Below are positions 23,247-31,443 of a DNA stretch of 31,695 bases, in pieces. A program made the position numbers and the translations under genes. How positions within the stretch are numbered: the stretch's first letter is position 1; the number at the start of each line of letters is the position of its first letter. Origin of the DNA: Candidatus Fermentibacterota bacterium (lineage in GTDB: Bacteria > Fermentibacterota > Fermentibacteria > Fermentibacterales > Fermentibacteraceae); contig JAAYTY010000154.1 of NCBI GenBank assembly GCA_012523605.1, positions 1 to 31,695 on the forward strand, in the 5' to 3' direction. Below the pieces are notes generated by a model. That model did not search any database. It saw only the letters and a list, made by a program, of their open reading frames with translations, and was not told where the DNA came from.

Positions 23247-23803
23247 TGCTGACCGGCCTCCACGCCATGAGAAGGAGTCAGCTCGCACTGGGGTTCGCGA
23301 CGGGCCTTGCGTTCGGCTTCATCCTGCACCGGAGCCGCGTCGCCGATTACGGTGTCCTTATCGGCCAGCTCCTTCTGCGGGATTTCACCGTGCTCAAGGT
23401 GATGATCTCCGCCGTGATTACCGGCATGCTGGGAGTTCATGCGCTCGTGTCGCTGGGGTTCGCCCGGCTGCACCCGAAGCCGGGTTCCCTCGGAGGCACC
23501 GTGATCGGAAGCCTTATCTTCGGGGCGGGTTTCGCCCTGCTCGGCTACTGCCCGGGAACCGTCGCGGCGGCCGCGGCGAGCGGCCGGCTGGATGCTCTGC
23601 TCGGAGGTCTGCCGGGAATCGTTGCGGGGGCGGGTCTTTTCGCATGGGCATATCCGGGGCTGAGGAGAGGAGTCCTGAGACGGGGCTGGTTCGGTGAGCT
23701 CACGATACCCGGCATGCTGGGAGCGGGCAGATGGGCGGTCGTCGTCCCGGCGGCGCTCCTTCTGACTGCGTTTCTCGTCCTGCTGGAGATCTCCGGGCTC
23801 TAG
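23246..23803 (+). CDS. YeeE/YedE-family (DUF6691-like) sulfur transporter, second half
   Basis: 185 residues and about four to five transmembrane helices, with FGAGFALLGYCPGTVAAA, the GYCPGT signature of the second YeeE/YedE half. The ATG overlaps the preceding stop as TGATG. It pairs with the previous gene, and the two halves together equal one full-length YeeE/YedE transporter. It is the last gene of the sulfur operon; the next genes are on the other strand, only six bases away. Confidence 0.87.
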   Translation: MLTGLHAMRRSQLALGFATGLAFGFILHRSRVADYGVLIGQLLLRDFTVLKVMISAVITGMLGVHALVSLGFARLHPKPGSLGGTVIGSLIFGAGFALLGYCPGTVAAAAASGRLDALLGGLPGIVAGAGLFAWAYPGLRRGVLRRGWFGELTIPGMLGAGRWAVVVPAALLLTAFLVLLEISGL

Positions 23804-23809
23804 CCCCTC

Positions 23810-24169
23810 TCAGGAGCCCGTACCTTCTTTGCCTGCTCTCGCTGCGTCGAGAGCGGCCCTGGCGGAGGGCGCCATGGACAGGAATGCCTCTATCGTGCCG
23901 CAGCCGGGGTAATCTCCGCAGGATCCGCAGATCGAGAGCCCCCTTCCGGTGCAGCACCTCCTTACATCGCACTCGCCGCAGTGATGGACATGCGGTTCTC
24001 CAGGCACCGTGCATCCGATGCAGTCTATGTCCGACGGCTCGATCCGCGCACCGAACATGGCTGACCACTCGGCAGCCGTCCTCTCCCTCAGCCCGTCGTC
24101 CCCGGTCACCCTGGCGATGAATGCGGGGCAGTCGGAGCACGACAGCCCGCAGCAGCCCTGGATGTTCAT
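23810..24169 (-). CDS. DUF3795-family cysteine-rich protein
   Basis: 119 residues opening with CCGLSCSDCPAFIA, then CIGC, HHCGECDVRRCC and CGSCGDYPGC: about 15 cysteines, the pattern of DUF3795, a small metal- or cluster-binding family common in anaerobes and methanogens. Function unknown. The start ATG overlaps the MATE stop as ATGA, so the two are coupled. Confidence 0.88.
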   Translation of the reverse strand: MNIQGCCGLSCSDCPAFIARVTGDDGLRERTAAEWSAMFGARIEPSDIDCIGCTVPGEPHVHHCGECDVRRCCTGRGLSICGSCGDYPGCGTIEAFLSMAPSARAALDAARAGKEGTGS

Positions 24170-25551
24170 TGGACGGCCTCCATTTCACCTTCGAGCCCGA
24201 CTACCCCGCCAGCCGGCGGCGGACCTGCCAGACGACTCCTCTTCCATCTGCCCGAGGCATAGTAGAGCACCGTGGCGGTGCATCCTACGGTCCACCCGGC
24301 CGGCATGGCCCACCAGACGCCGTCGGGGCCCATGAACGACGAGAACCATGCGGCACAGGGCACCCTGACTATCCAGAGCGCCAGCAGTGTGGTGAAGAGC
24401 GGAACCATGGCCTCGCCGGCGCCGCGGATGACACCGTTTGTGACGAACATGATCGTGAATATGGTGTAGAACGTTCCCGCGACCAGCAGGTATCTCTCTC
24501 CTACGGACACGACGGCAGGGTCGCGGTTGAAAACGGTGACGAGATCCCTGCCGAAGAGGATCACGGCAAGTCCGACCACGGTCGATATGGCGAGGCCGAT
24601 CAGGAGCCCCGCCCTGAATCCACGCGCGACCCTGTCGATCCTGCCTGCGCCGATGTTCTGCCCGGTGAAGGCCGAGAGCGCCTGGCTGAGATTCATGGCG
24701 GGCATCATCGCGAAGGAATCCAGCCGCATCGCGGCGGTGAAGCCCGCCGTCACGTCCGTGCCGAAGCCGTTCACTATCCGCATGATCACCATGTGCCCGC
24801 TGGCCACCATCGTCTGCTGGATTCCGGTGGGAAGCCCTATCTTCATCGTGCGCGAGAACATTCTTCCATCGAACTTCAGCTCGCGCAGGGAGAACCTCAC
24901 GAACCTGTTGCGCGAATCGAGCACAAGCATGGCGCCCGCGAAGGACACCGCCTGGGCGATGACGGTCGCCAGCGCGACACCGGCTACTCCCATGCGGAAT
25001 GCGACGACGAACAGAAGGTCCAGCCCGGCGTTCATGAGGGTCGAGACGATCAGGATGTAGAGCGGGGTCTTCGAGTCACCCATTCCGCGGAGGATGGCCG
25101 ATACGGAGTTGTAACCGAAGGTCGCGAGCGTTCCTGAAAAGAGTATCGCGAGATAGGTGCGGGCGAGGGGGGCCGCATCCGGCGGCACTCCGAGCATCCG
25201 CACGATCAGCGGCGCGGCGGGCACGCCCGCCACCGAGAGCACGACACCGCTGACCAGCAGGATGAGATACGAAGTGTTGACGGCGGCACGCACACCGTGG
25301 TAGTCCTTCGCCCCGAAGTACTGGGCCACGAGGACGGTGGTTCCCATCGTCACGCCCATGATCAGAGCCACCATGAGGAACATCACGGGGAAGCAGGCCC
25401 CCACCGCGGCAAGGGCGGCCTTGCCGACGAAGTTGCCCACCACGATGCTGTCCACCATGTTGTAGAATTGCTGGAAGACGTTCCCCAAGAGCATCGGCAG
25501 CGAGAAGAAAACGATCGCCCTTGCCTCGCCCCCTGTGGTGAGGTCCTTCAC
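24166..25551 (-). CDS. MATE-family multidrug/cation efflux transporter
   Basis: 461 residues, twelve predicted transmembrane helices in two homologous halves. The opening KDLTTGGEARAIVFFSLPMLLGNVFQQFYNMVDSIVVGNFVG is typical of the bacterial MATE (NorM/DinF) group, which exports cationic drugs using Na+ or H+. The GTG at 25551 gives the family N-terminus; no strong Shine-Dalgarno is seen. It is coupled to a DUF3795 gene. Substrate cannot be told from sequence. Confidence 0.94.
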   Translation of the reverse strand: MKDLTTGGEARAIVFFSLPMLLGNVFQQFYNMVDSIVVGNFVGKAALAAVGACFPVMFLMVALIMGVTMGTTVLVAQYFGAKDYHGVRAAVNTSYLILLVSGVVLSVAGVPAAPLIVRMLGVPPDAAPLARTYLAILFSGTLATFGYNSVSAILRGMGDSKTPLYILIVSTLMNAGLDLLFVVAFRMGVAGVALATVIAQAVSFAGAMLVLDSRNRFVRFSLRELKFDGRMFSRTMKIGLPTGIQQTMVASGHMVIMRIVNGFGTDVTAGFTAAMRLDSFAMMPAMNLSQALSAFTGQNIGAGRIDRVARGFRAGLLIGLAISTVVGLAVILFGRDLVTVFNRDPAVVSVGERYLLVAGTFYTIFTIMFVTNGVIRGAGEAMVPLFTTLLALWIVRVPCAAWFSSFMGPDGVWWAMPAGWTVGCTATVLYYASGRWKRSRLAGPPPAGGVVGLEGEMEAVQ

Positions 25552-25569
25552 GATCCGAAAGCAATCCGG

Positions 25570-25594
25570 GGCGTTTCGAGGGCGCGGAAACGCC
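25570..25594 (-). terminator. Hairpin between nucleotidyltransferase and MATE genes
   Basis: GGCGTTTC / GAAACGCC forms an 8-pair stem with a 9-base loop in the MATE leader region. It has no U-tract, so it may be a structured leader rather than a terminator. The gap 25552-25663 holds no gene. Confidence 0.3.
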
Positions 25595-25663
25595 GCCCGG
25601 GGCTTCTGCGCAAAGCGGCGCCTGCCGACGTCGGAAGATCGGCGCCCCGGCCCGGACGGGGCA

Positions 25664-27058
25664 TCAATGCGGGCTGTCCTGTGACAGCGGGGGTTTCCGC
25701 TCCGGCCCGCCCTCGAGGAGATCGGGCGGAATCGTTATCTCGAACCTGCACCTCTCCCCGCCCTGCATTACGGATTCGAGCAGGCGGACTTCGACCGGGA
25801 CGCCGAGAATGCCCTCCCAGAGCATCCTGTCCCGGCCCAGCCCGCAGTTGCAGAAGCTCTCGGGTACGGGGCCGGTCATCGCCTTTGCGAACGGGCAGTG
25901 GCAGGCGAAGCTCCTCCTGTCGGCATCAGTGGATGCCGTTTTCAGACCCTCCCTGTCGAAGGGCGCCTTGATCGTCTCGATCACGTTGCCGCGGAGCTCG
26001 GTGGGGCCGTAGGTCGCCCGGTCGGCGTTCATCAGCCTCACGATCTCGGCGACGCTCGTTCCGTTCCGGAACATCTCCCTGAACTGCTCGATCCTCCAGC
26101 CGGGGAACTCGCAGGATACGCAGGTGAGGATCCTCAGCCTGGTCTCCGCGTCAAGGTGTTCCTCCATCTCCAGTACGGCGGAACGGAACCAGTCTGCAAT
26201 GGCCGGCAGACCCGCGCAGGGGAAGAGATCCCGCATGCCCTTCAGGATGTTGGCGGCGGCCATGGGGCTGGCGTGCTTCTCGATGAAGTACGCCCACTTC
26301 CTGATCCTGTCCTCGAACCACCAGTCCATCCTGGGGCCGGAGATGCCGTCCTCATCGGAGTGCTGGAACTCCCGCCTCGCCCGCATCAGATCGGTTTCGG
26401 TGTCTATCCCCTCCCAGGGGATCCCGGTCACGTCCACGCTGCGGATCTCGAGAACGCGCTCCTGCGCAAGTGCGGCAACGACCTCGTCGAAGCCGGCCCG
26501 CTTCCCCGACATGGTGAGGAGCCTCCAGCCGGCCTCCCGGAGGTGAGGCAGGGCTTTCTCCCGTATCAGGAATATGCCCAGGGCTTCGCCGCTGGCCTCC
26601 ATCTCGGGGATGTCCCGCGAGAGTTCGACATGGCCGTAGCCGGACACCTTCACCTTCAATGCGCCTTCGCTCATCGCGTCCGAGTCGAAGGGGACAACCA
26701 CGTCGCCGGGCCTGCCGATCGCCGCCATGCAGACGGCTGGATCCCATATCAGGTCGCCTTCGATCACGATCAGATTCGTGGAATCGTTGCAGAGCATGAA
26801 GCTCGCAAGAGACCCTGTGGACTCGTATTCGGGATTCGAGAGGAAGGTGCATCCGGCCGGCAGGGAGGCTCGCACCTGCTCACCGCACCAGCCCCCCACC
26901 ACTGTCACCATCTCCGGTGCCAGCCCGATCTCGGCCAGGCTCCTGAAGTGTCTCTCCAGCAGGGTGGCCCCGCCGATGTCGAGGAGGATCTTGGGCAGGC
27001 CCCCCGAAGCGCCGCCAAGGCGGGTGCCCTTCCCCGCAGCAAGGATGACCGCCCTCAT
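25664..27058 (-). CDS. Sugar-phosphate/choline-phosphate-type nucleotidyltransferase fused to a Cys-rich C-terminal domain
   Basis: 464 residues. Residues 1-225 are an NTP-transferase domain: LAAGKGTRLGG at 6-16, PKILLDIGG, the conserved EGDLIW metal-site region near 95-100, and a GIDTETDL end. Such enzymes couple NTP with sugar- or choline-phosphate. Residues about 245-450 form a second, mostly helical domain. It ends in CHCPFAKA...ESFCNCGLGRDRMLWEGILG and SVMQGGERCRFEI, like small-molecule-binding DUF6144/V4R-like proteins. ATG 27058 was chosen for the family N-terminus; the frame runs open further upstream through non-coding sequence. The fusion suggests an activated-metabolite enzyme with a sensing or thiol-dependent domain, but the substrate is unknown. 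Confidence 0.87.
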   Translation of the reverse strand: MRAVILAAGKGTRLGGASGGLPKILLDIGGATLLERHFRSLAEIGLAPEMVTVVGGWCGEQVRASLPAGCTFLSNPEYESTGSLASFMLCNDSTNLIVIEGDLIWDPAVCMAAIGRPGDVVVPFDSDAMSEGALKVKVSGYGHVELSRDIPEMEASGEALGIFLIREKALPHLREAGWRLLTMSGKRAGFDEVVAALAQERVLEIRSVDVTGIPWEGIDTETDLMRARREFQHSDEDGISGPRMDWWFEDRIRKWAYFIEKHASPMAAANILKGMRDLFPCAGLPAIADWFRSAVLEMEEHLDAETRLRILTCVSCEFPGWRIEQFREMFRNGTSVAEIVRLMNADRATYGPTELRGNVIETIKAPFDREGLKTASTDADRRSFACHCPFAKAMTGPVPESFCNCGLGRDRMLWEGILGVPVEVRLLESVMQGGERCRFEITIPPDLLEGGPERKPPLSQDSPH

Positions 27059-27160
27059 GTCTCTGCATCTCCCTTTCGGAGCGTCGCCGACATCAGTGCT
27101 AGAAGGGCCGGCCCTCTGACCGGGGCCTCTCCGGGGATTATAGAATAACGCCGGGACGGG

Positions 27161-27190
27161 GGCGCCCCGGGCCGGACGGCCCGGGGCGCC
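27161..27190 (-). terminator. Strong GC hairpin after the DUF5777 gene
   Basis: A perfect 13-pair stem (GGCGCCCCGGGCC / GGCCCGGGGCGCC) with loop GGAC lies six bases past the stop of the beta-barrel gene. No U-tract follows. It probably ends transcripts or stabilises their 3' end before the nucleotidyltransferase gene. Confidence 0.55.
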
Positions 27191-27195
27191 GCGGG

Positions 27196-27930
27196 TCACA
27201 GCGCCAGCCTGCGCCTTATAGTGAGGCCCATGCGGATCTCGTCGTCGTCGGCACCCGCCGCCATGGATCTCGGGCCGATCAGCCAGCTGTTTCCGAAAAG
27301 CAGGCCGAACTGGTGCCCCCAGGTGCTCGCCCTGAGGCCGAAGCACCAGGCATCCATCGAGTCGGCCGGAAAGTCGTCTCCGCCGTCCCGGGCGGGCCAG
27401 TACTCGCCCTGGAGCGAGATGTTCTCGGTGACCACGGCGTCGAGCCCGAATCCCAGCCCCAGCCTCTCCGCCCTCGAGTCATAAGCGGCGTTGGCGGTCA
27501 CTGCGACGAGATCGCCGAGCCTTCCGGCCTCGACGGATGCGATGCCGCAGAAGCCGCTCTCCCTCTCCTCCTGGTTCGCCTCCAGGGTGAACCAGTGCGC
27601 GGATACGTGGAACGAGACGGGCGATCCGGAGACGGACGAATTGAAGCCCGCGCCGGCGGAGTATTCCCCGGCGGCCCTCGTATGAGACAGGTCGAGCTCG
27701 ATTCCAGGGGCTACGAAACTTCTGAGGCCGATCGAGATGTTCGCGCCGAGGTCGGCACCCAGGAAATCGTCTATGGCGTCGTCGAACGCCTCGCCGTAGA
27801 ACCGGTGCTGTATCGTGATCTCGGAGATACCGGGCTCGAGCAGATAGGGCGATACCAGATTCGGCATGCCCTCTTCGTATCCCAGTGCGGCCGCGGACGC
27901 GGCCGCCGCAAGCAGCGCGAACATTCCCAT
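27196..27930 (-). CDS. DUF5777-type outer-membrane beta-barrel protein
   Basis: 244 residues. A signal peptide (MGMFALLAAAASAAALG) precedes PNLVSPYLLEPGISEITIQHRFYG and FLGADLGANISIGLRSFVAPGIELDLSHTRA. Alternating strands follow, ending in a typical C-terminal strand (MGLTIRRRLAL). This is the DUF5777 barrel family seen in Bacteroidota and related phyla, often beside DOMON or cytochrome proteins. It follows the DOMON lipoprotein gene by 22 bases on the same strand, so both probably serve an outer-membrane redox or ligand-binding complex. Function is otherwise unknown. Confidence 0.82.
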   Translation of the reverse strand: MGMFALLAAAASAAALGYEEGMPNLVSPYLLEPGISEITIQHRFYGEAFDDAIDDFLGADLGANISIGLRSFVAPGIELDLSHTRAAGEYSAGAGFNSSVSGSPVSFHVSAHWFTLEANQEERESGFCGIASVEAGRLGDLVAVTANAAYDSRAERLGLGFGLDAVVTENISLQGEYWPARDGGDDFPADSMDAWCFGLRASTWGHQFGLLFGNSWLIGPRSMAAGADDDEIRMGLTIRRRLAL

Positions 27931-27952
27931 TGGCTCACTGCCCCTTCCCGGG

Positions 27953-28495
27953 CTATTCCTGCAGAGTGACGGTCGTGACTGTTGCTAGCTCGTGCTGGGT
28001 GGTGAAATCGTCGGCTCCGTCGGGGCCGTATGCCAGGATGACATCGTAGGATGATCCATGCTCGAGCGGCTTGTCGTAGGCATCCCCGGTATCCAGAAGG
28101 ATGGCGAAGGACAGGGTGGTTGTGCCGGCGCTCTCCGAGGCCTCGAACGACAGGATGTCCTCGGTGCCGCCCATCAGGAGGTCGGAACGGTGCGAGGCGG
28201 GGGCGTTGCCCCAGTCGTCCCTGATCGCGGTGGAGGAGGAATCGGCGTCGAAGTATCCGATGAGGATGTTGGCGTCCTGCATCCCGACCGATGGGTCGAA
28301 TCCTGCGGCGACCCAGCCTGTCGTAGGAGCAGTCAACTCGACCTGGAGTGAATCCCCCTCGGCAAGCCATGCAAGGGTGATGCCGTCGACCGTAACCTCC
28401 TGCCAGCCCTCGCCGGAGGGGCCTGCGGGATCGTCTCCGCAGCCGGACATGAACGCAATTGCAACGCAGGCAACAGTCGGCAGGTATCTGTTCAC
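27953..28495 (-). CDS. DOMON-domain lipoprotein
   Basis: 180 residues from GTG 28495 (GGAGG six bases upstream). The lipobox MSGC places the lipid on Cys19. The mature part is a DOMON-type heme- or sugar-binding beta sandwich: ITLAWLAEGDSLQVELTAPTTGWVAAGFDPS, MQDANILIGYFD, then TTTLSFAILLDTGDAYDKPL. The GWVAAGF and MxxANI segments are the family hallmarks; DOMON proteins bind heme b or sugars at the cell surface. It is transcribed with the DUF5777 barrel. Confidence 0.85.
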   Translation of the reverse strand: MNRYLPTVACVAIAFMSGCGDDPAGPSGEGWQEVTVDGITLAWLAEGDSLQVELTAPTTGWVAAGFDPSVGMQDANILIGYFDADSSSTAIRDDWGNAPASHRSDLLMGGTEDILSFEASESAGTTTLSFAILLDTGDAYDKPLEHGSSYDVILAYGPDGADDFTTQHELATVTTVTLQE

Positions 28496-28542
28496 GATAT
28501 CCCTCCCCGGGTTCACCGGCTTCGGATGCTGTCGCTTCCGTC

Positions 28543-28571
28543 CCAATATGCGCCTTCCGGGGCAATGTCAA
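28543..28571 (-). promoter_or_regulatory. Sigma70-type promoter for the DOMON-DUF5777 operon
   Basis: The minus strand has a perfect TTGACA (28566-28571), a 17-base spacer and TATTGG (28543-28548). Transcription would start near 28536, about 40 bases before the GTG. The -35 and spacing are convincing; the -10 is weak. Confidence 0.5.
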
Positions 28572-28608
28572 TCCACGGAATAAGGTTCCTCCGCCGGAGG
28601 TAGAAGCG

Positions 28609-29940
28609 ATGGAAAGGGCGCGAATACCCGGAGGTAGGATGATGAATGCCCTGCTGGCGATACTGGCTGTTCTCTCGGCCCCGAGGGCCGTGAGGGTGTA
28701 CGACGAAGTGGTCAGATCCGTAGCCGAGATGACCTGGGACTCCGATGTCGTATCCATGGCGGGCCGCTACGGTCTGGACGTGGTGAACGTCACATGGGAG
28801 GACACGGGGCGCTACTACGGTTCCTGCTGGGGGCCCAACATCAGCGATCTCACCATACAGGTCCACCACGAGGATCCCCTCACGGGGGAGACCATGCTAA
28901 CGTGCATGCCTGTAATACGGTATCCGAACTTCTACGATCTCTCGGCCGACCTCGATCCCGACGAGTTCTTCCTCCTGGTCGGCAATGAGCGAGGCGACGA
29001 CGACCTCGAGCCTGTAAGCCTCACGGAGTACATCGACAACTTCAGGAGCTACCTGCACGATCCGGATTCCTGGCGCGGGCGCGGGAACAGCCTGTGGGCG
29101 GAGAGGGACAGCGTGGTGCTCGTCAGCGCGCAGGCCGTGTTCCTTCCCATACAGGAAAGCGGCGAAGCGGTCTTCAATCCGGTTCTCTTCAACTATCAGT
29201 CATACGCGGAGAATCCGGCGGTGCTCGCGATCCTCTGCACAAGGGAGGGCACGAGCGCAACGATCATCGACAACACTCGCGACCCCGTGCCCGGCGCCTG
29301 GTCGTGGGGACAGCGTCTTTTCTTCAACGCCGACGGAGAGCGCGCCTGTCTGACCGGAGAGAGGCTCTCGGATTTCGTCGAGTCCGGCGGGTACACGGGC
29401 CCTGGCATCGAGGCGGCGGGAGAGGAGGGCCTGAACATGGTGCTCCTCATACAGGTTCCGCTGAAGCAGAAGCAGCCGGCCTACTCCTGGTTCGAAGAAT
29501 ACGACTGCTGCTGCGAGTCGGCAGCCCCGATGGCCACGGGCGGGGCGATGGCGAGATCCGACGTCGAGGCAGCCGTGGTGGGCCACGGCGAGCTCGAGGG
29601 CCCCTTCACCGAGATCGACGGCCTGAGGATAGAGCGCGACCCTCGCTTCCCAATCCGCGTCACGGTGCAGTTCTACAAGGCCACCTCGAACGGAGTGGCT
29701 ACCGAGGAGGACATCCGGGAGATACGCGATCAGATCCAGCGGGTGTACGACGACGCATCCTATGTCGGATCGCTGGTCATCCCGGAGTATGGAACGCACA
29801 GGCCCACGGACTGGGACCGCGGACTTGTCGGCCGCAGTCTCAACAGGTACTGGGAGAGCGTGAGGCGCGACCTCCTCGTCAGCATAGGCAGGCTCGACTT
29901 GATCGACGGCAACGCCTGGGACGTCCTGGAGGACGACTGA
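28609..29940 (+). CDS. Exported protein of unknown function
   Basis: 443 residues, not matched to a family I know. A signal-like N-terminus (RMMNALLAILAVLSAPRA) is followed by a Trp/Tyr-rich domain (WEDTGRYYGSCWGPNISDLTIQVHHED), an SLTEYIDNFRSYLHD segment and a Cys cluster CCCES near residue 305. The C-terminal part (VTVQFYKATSNGVATEEDIREIRDQIQRVYDDASYVGSL) looks like a compact alpha/beta domain. Two starts compete: ATG 28609 (GGAGG, eight bases) gives Arg residues before the hydrophobic segment, while ATG 28639/28642 has its own GGAGGTAGG. It is divergent from the DOMON operon and followed by a hairpin. Confidence 0.75.
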   Translation: MERARIPGGRMMNALLAILAVLSAPRAVRVYDEVVRSVAEMTWDSDVVSMAGRYGLDVVNVTWEDTGRYYGSCWGPNISDLTIQVHHEDPLTGETMLTCMPVIRYPNFYDLSADLDPDEFFLLVGNERGDDDLEPVSLTEYIDNFRSYLHDPDSWRGRGNSLWAERDSVVLVSAQAVFLPIQESGEAVFNPVLFNYQSYAENPAVLAILCTREGTSATIIDNTRDPVPGAWSWGQRLFFNADGERACLTGERLSDFVESGGYTGPGIEAAGEEGLNMVLLIQVPLKQKQPAYSWFEEYDCCCESAAPMATGGAMARSDVEAAVVGHGELEGPFTEIDGLRIERDPRFPIRVTVQFYKATSNGVATEEDIREIRDQIQRVYDDASYVGSLVIPEYGTHRPTDWDRGLVGRSLNRYWESVRRDLLVSIGRLDLIDGNAWDVLEDD

Positions 29941-29974
29941 GGCCCGGTTCCTTCACTCTGCAGGGGTAGTTCCT

Positions 29975-29997
29975 GGGCCGGCCGCACAGGCCGGCCC
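29975..29997 (+). terminator. GC hairpin after the exported protein gene
   Basis: A perfect 9-pair stem (GGGCCGGCC / GGCCGGCCC) with loop GCACA starts 34 bases past the stop. No U-tract follows. It probably acts as a terminator or 3' stabiliser. Confidence 0.5.
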
Positions 29998-30000
29998 TCC

Positions 30001-30039
30001 CGTCAATGGGGGTCGTCAATGGGGGTCGTCAATGGGGGT
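30001..30039. repeat. Three perfect tandem copies of a 13-base unit
   Basis: CGTCAATGGGGGT occurs at 30001-30013, 30014-30026 and 30027-30039. The last copy runs directly into the GTTAAC hairpin repeat at 30028-30067. It looks like amplification of the repeat's own left end by slippage or repeated insertion. Confidence 0.9.
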
Positions 30040-30067
30040 CGGAGTTAACTTCGTTAACTTTGATCCC
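30028..30067 (+). repeat. GTTAAC hairpin repeat, copy 1
   Basis: It starts GTCAATGGGGGTCGG, then AGTTAAC-TTC-GTTAACT (a perfect 7-pair inverted repeat), then TTGATCCC. A 33-base core recurs exactly, in the same orientation, at 31495-31527. Repeats of this look are often seen next to small transposases, so a mobile-element end is likely. The rest of this 340-base gap (30068-30280) holds one small hairpin (CACCCA/TGGGTG, 30118-30134) and no gene I can support. Confidence 0.85.
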
Positions 30068-30280
30068 CGTCCTCAACTCCTGCATAGCAATGAAAGAATT
30101 TCCCGGGGCGTGGGAAACACCCATCGAGTGGGTGCTATTCAGGGAATGGAAAGCCCTGCCTGGAGGGGAAGAGGAGTTGGAGGTTCAGCGGCGACGGAAG
30201 CGGCCCGGAAGCCTCGAAGACGCCCGGGCCGCCGGATATCTATCCGGATCTGCTAAGTCGTCAGGGATTCACGAGTCAGC

Positions 30281-31296
30281 TCACTCCAGCACAACAACCG
30301 ATCGTGTCTCGACCTGGTCTCCCACCTCGACTCTCACGAGGTAGAGGCCGGCCTCCCGGGCTTCGAGCACTGTTTCGTCTCCCGGTGTGAAAACGGTTCT
30401 CGCAGCCACCCTGCCGGAGGTGTCATAGAGAGTCGCCATCCCGGTGCTCTGACTGCTGGATCCGGTGATCAACCGCACGGCTCCATTGCAGGGATTCGAG
30501 GCAATGCTCACCTCGAAACCGCCCTGGGGCTGCCCTCCCTCGATGCCGGTCGGCATGCCGAGAAAATCGTAATATGAGGAGTTCATCACCTCCTTGTTCG
30601 GGGCAGAGGCATACTCCTGCACGAAAAGACCACGAGGCTGAGATTGCTCTCGTTCCAAGCCGGATTGATGACGTAGTCTGCCTGGAAGAACAGAGTGTCG
30701 GGATAGGGCGCGGAGAAGGCCACGACCGGGCCGGCAGGGCCGAACAGGTTGTCCCGGAAGGCCTGCTCGAAAACGCTGCCCGCCCAGTAGCCCGCGCCGG
30801 TGACATCGTCCTCCACCAGAGTCGCGAACAATCTCATCGTCGCGCCGGCACCGAGATCCTGCTCGGCTATCAGACGGATGCTGACCGTTCCGTTGTCCAT
30901 GCCTGACGAAGGATTGCGGCAGGCGAAGATGTCGAGATAGCAGGGGACATTCTTCCGAGAGTTGTAGGCTGCTTCGATTCCGGGATAGCCGTTCACGATG
31001 CCGTCCACCTTGATGGTCGGAACCGCATTCACGCCGTAGAAGCCCCATCGCGCCTGCTGCTCGGTGGGGTTGGCGAGGTATATCGGATCGGTTGCAGACG
31101 GCCAGTTGGTGTGGACTCTTATAACCGAGATGTCGCCGGCAGCCAGATGGCTGTTCACGAATGAATTCAGCGTGGGCTCGAAGCTCCAGCACGGGCTGCA
31201 TCCGCAGTTGGTGAAATCCTCTATCAGGACCACGCGCTCGGCTGCAATCGCCGAACCGGCAAGCACGGCTACGGCCAGCGGGATCAGCATTCTCAT
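30281..31296 (-). pseudogene. Thioredoxin-like secreted protein with Por/T9SS-like sorting domain, broken by a frameshift
   Basis: The N-terminal frame (31296 to about 30627) has a signal peptide (MRMLIPLAVAVLAGSAIA) and a thioredoxin-like domain, EDFTNCGCSPCWSFEP, with CxxC at C33-C36 and a later VPTIKVDG cis-Pro segment. At a run of four A (30624-30627) the frame changes by one. The downstream frame continues VQEYASAPNKEV and ends with NPCNGAVRL...LYDTSGRVAARTVF...AGLYLVRVEVGDQVETRSVVVLE, a type IX-like C-terminal sorting domain. One extra T on the coding strand would restore LVVFFVQEY. The length of 1016 bases (3n+2) agrees. It could be a true pseudogene, a sequencing error in a homopolymer, or slippage. 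AGGAG lies six bases before ATG 31296. Confidence 0.8.
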
Positions 31297-31422
31297 CCGG
31301 ATCTCCTCTCGCATCTGGTTTTCGACTGCTGCCGCCACCGTTCGGAGGAGTGATGCGGAAATCGCGGATCAGACCAGCGGAACGGAGGCGGATTGGCTCA
31401 TCCTGAGCCCGCAACAGACTCT

Positions 31423-31443
31423 TCAGGTTCTGAGAAAGAGCAT
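31423..31443 (-). other. Possible six-residue leader ORF with near-perfect Shine-Dalgarno
   Basis: AAGGAGGTGG is followed by ATATG, encoding MLFLRT and a stop. It lies between the promoter at 31463-31491 and the thioredoxin-like gene, so it would be the first ORF on that transcript. It may be a leader peptide or the remnant of an older gene. Confidence 0.25.

Noticed and set aside
30001..30039. CRISPR array
   Set aside because: Units are 13 bases and contiguous with no spacers.
30006..30344. 112-residue plus-strand ORF over the repeats
   Set aside because: It starts inside the 13-base tandem repeats and ends antisense to the sorting-domain gene; no family features.
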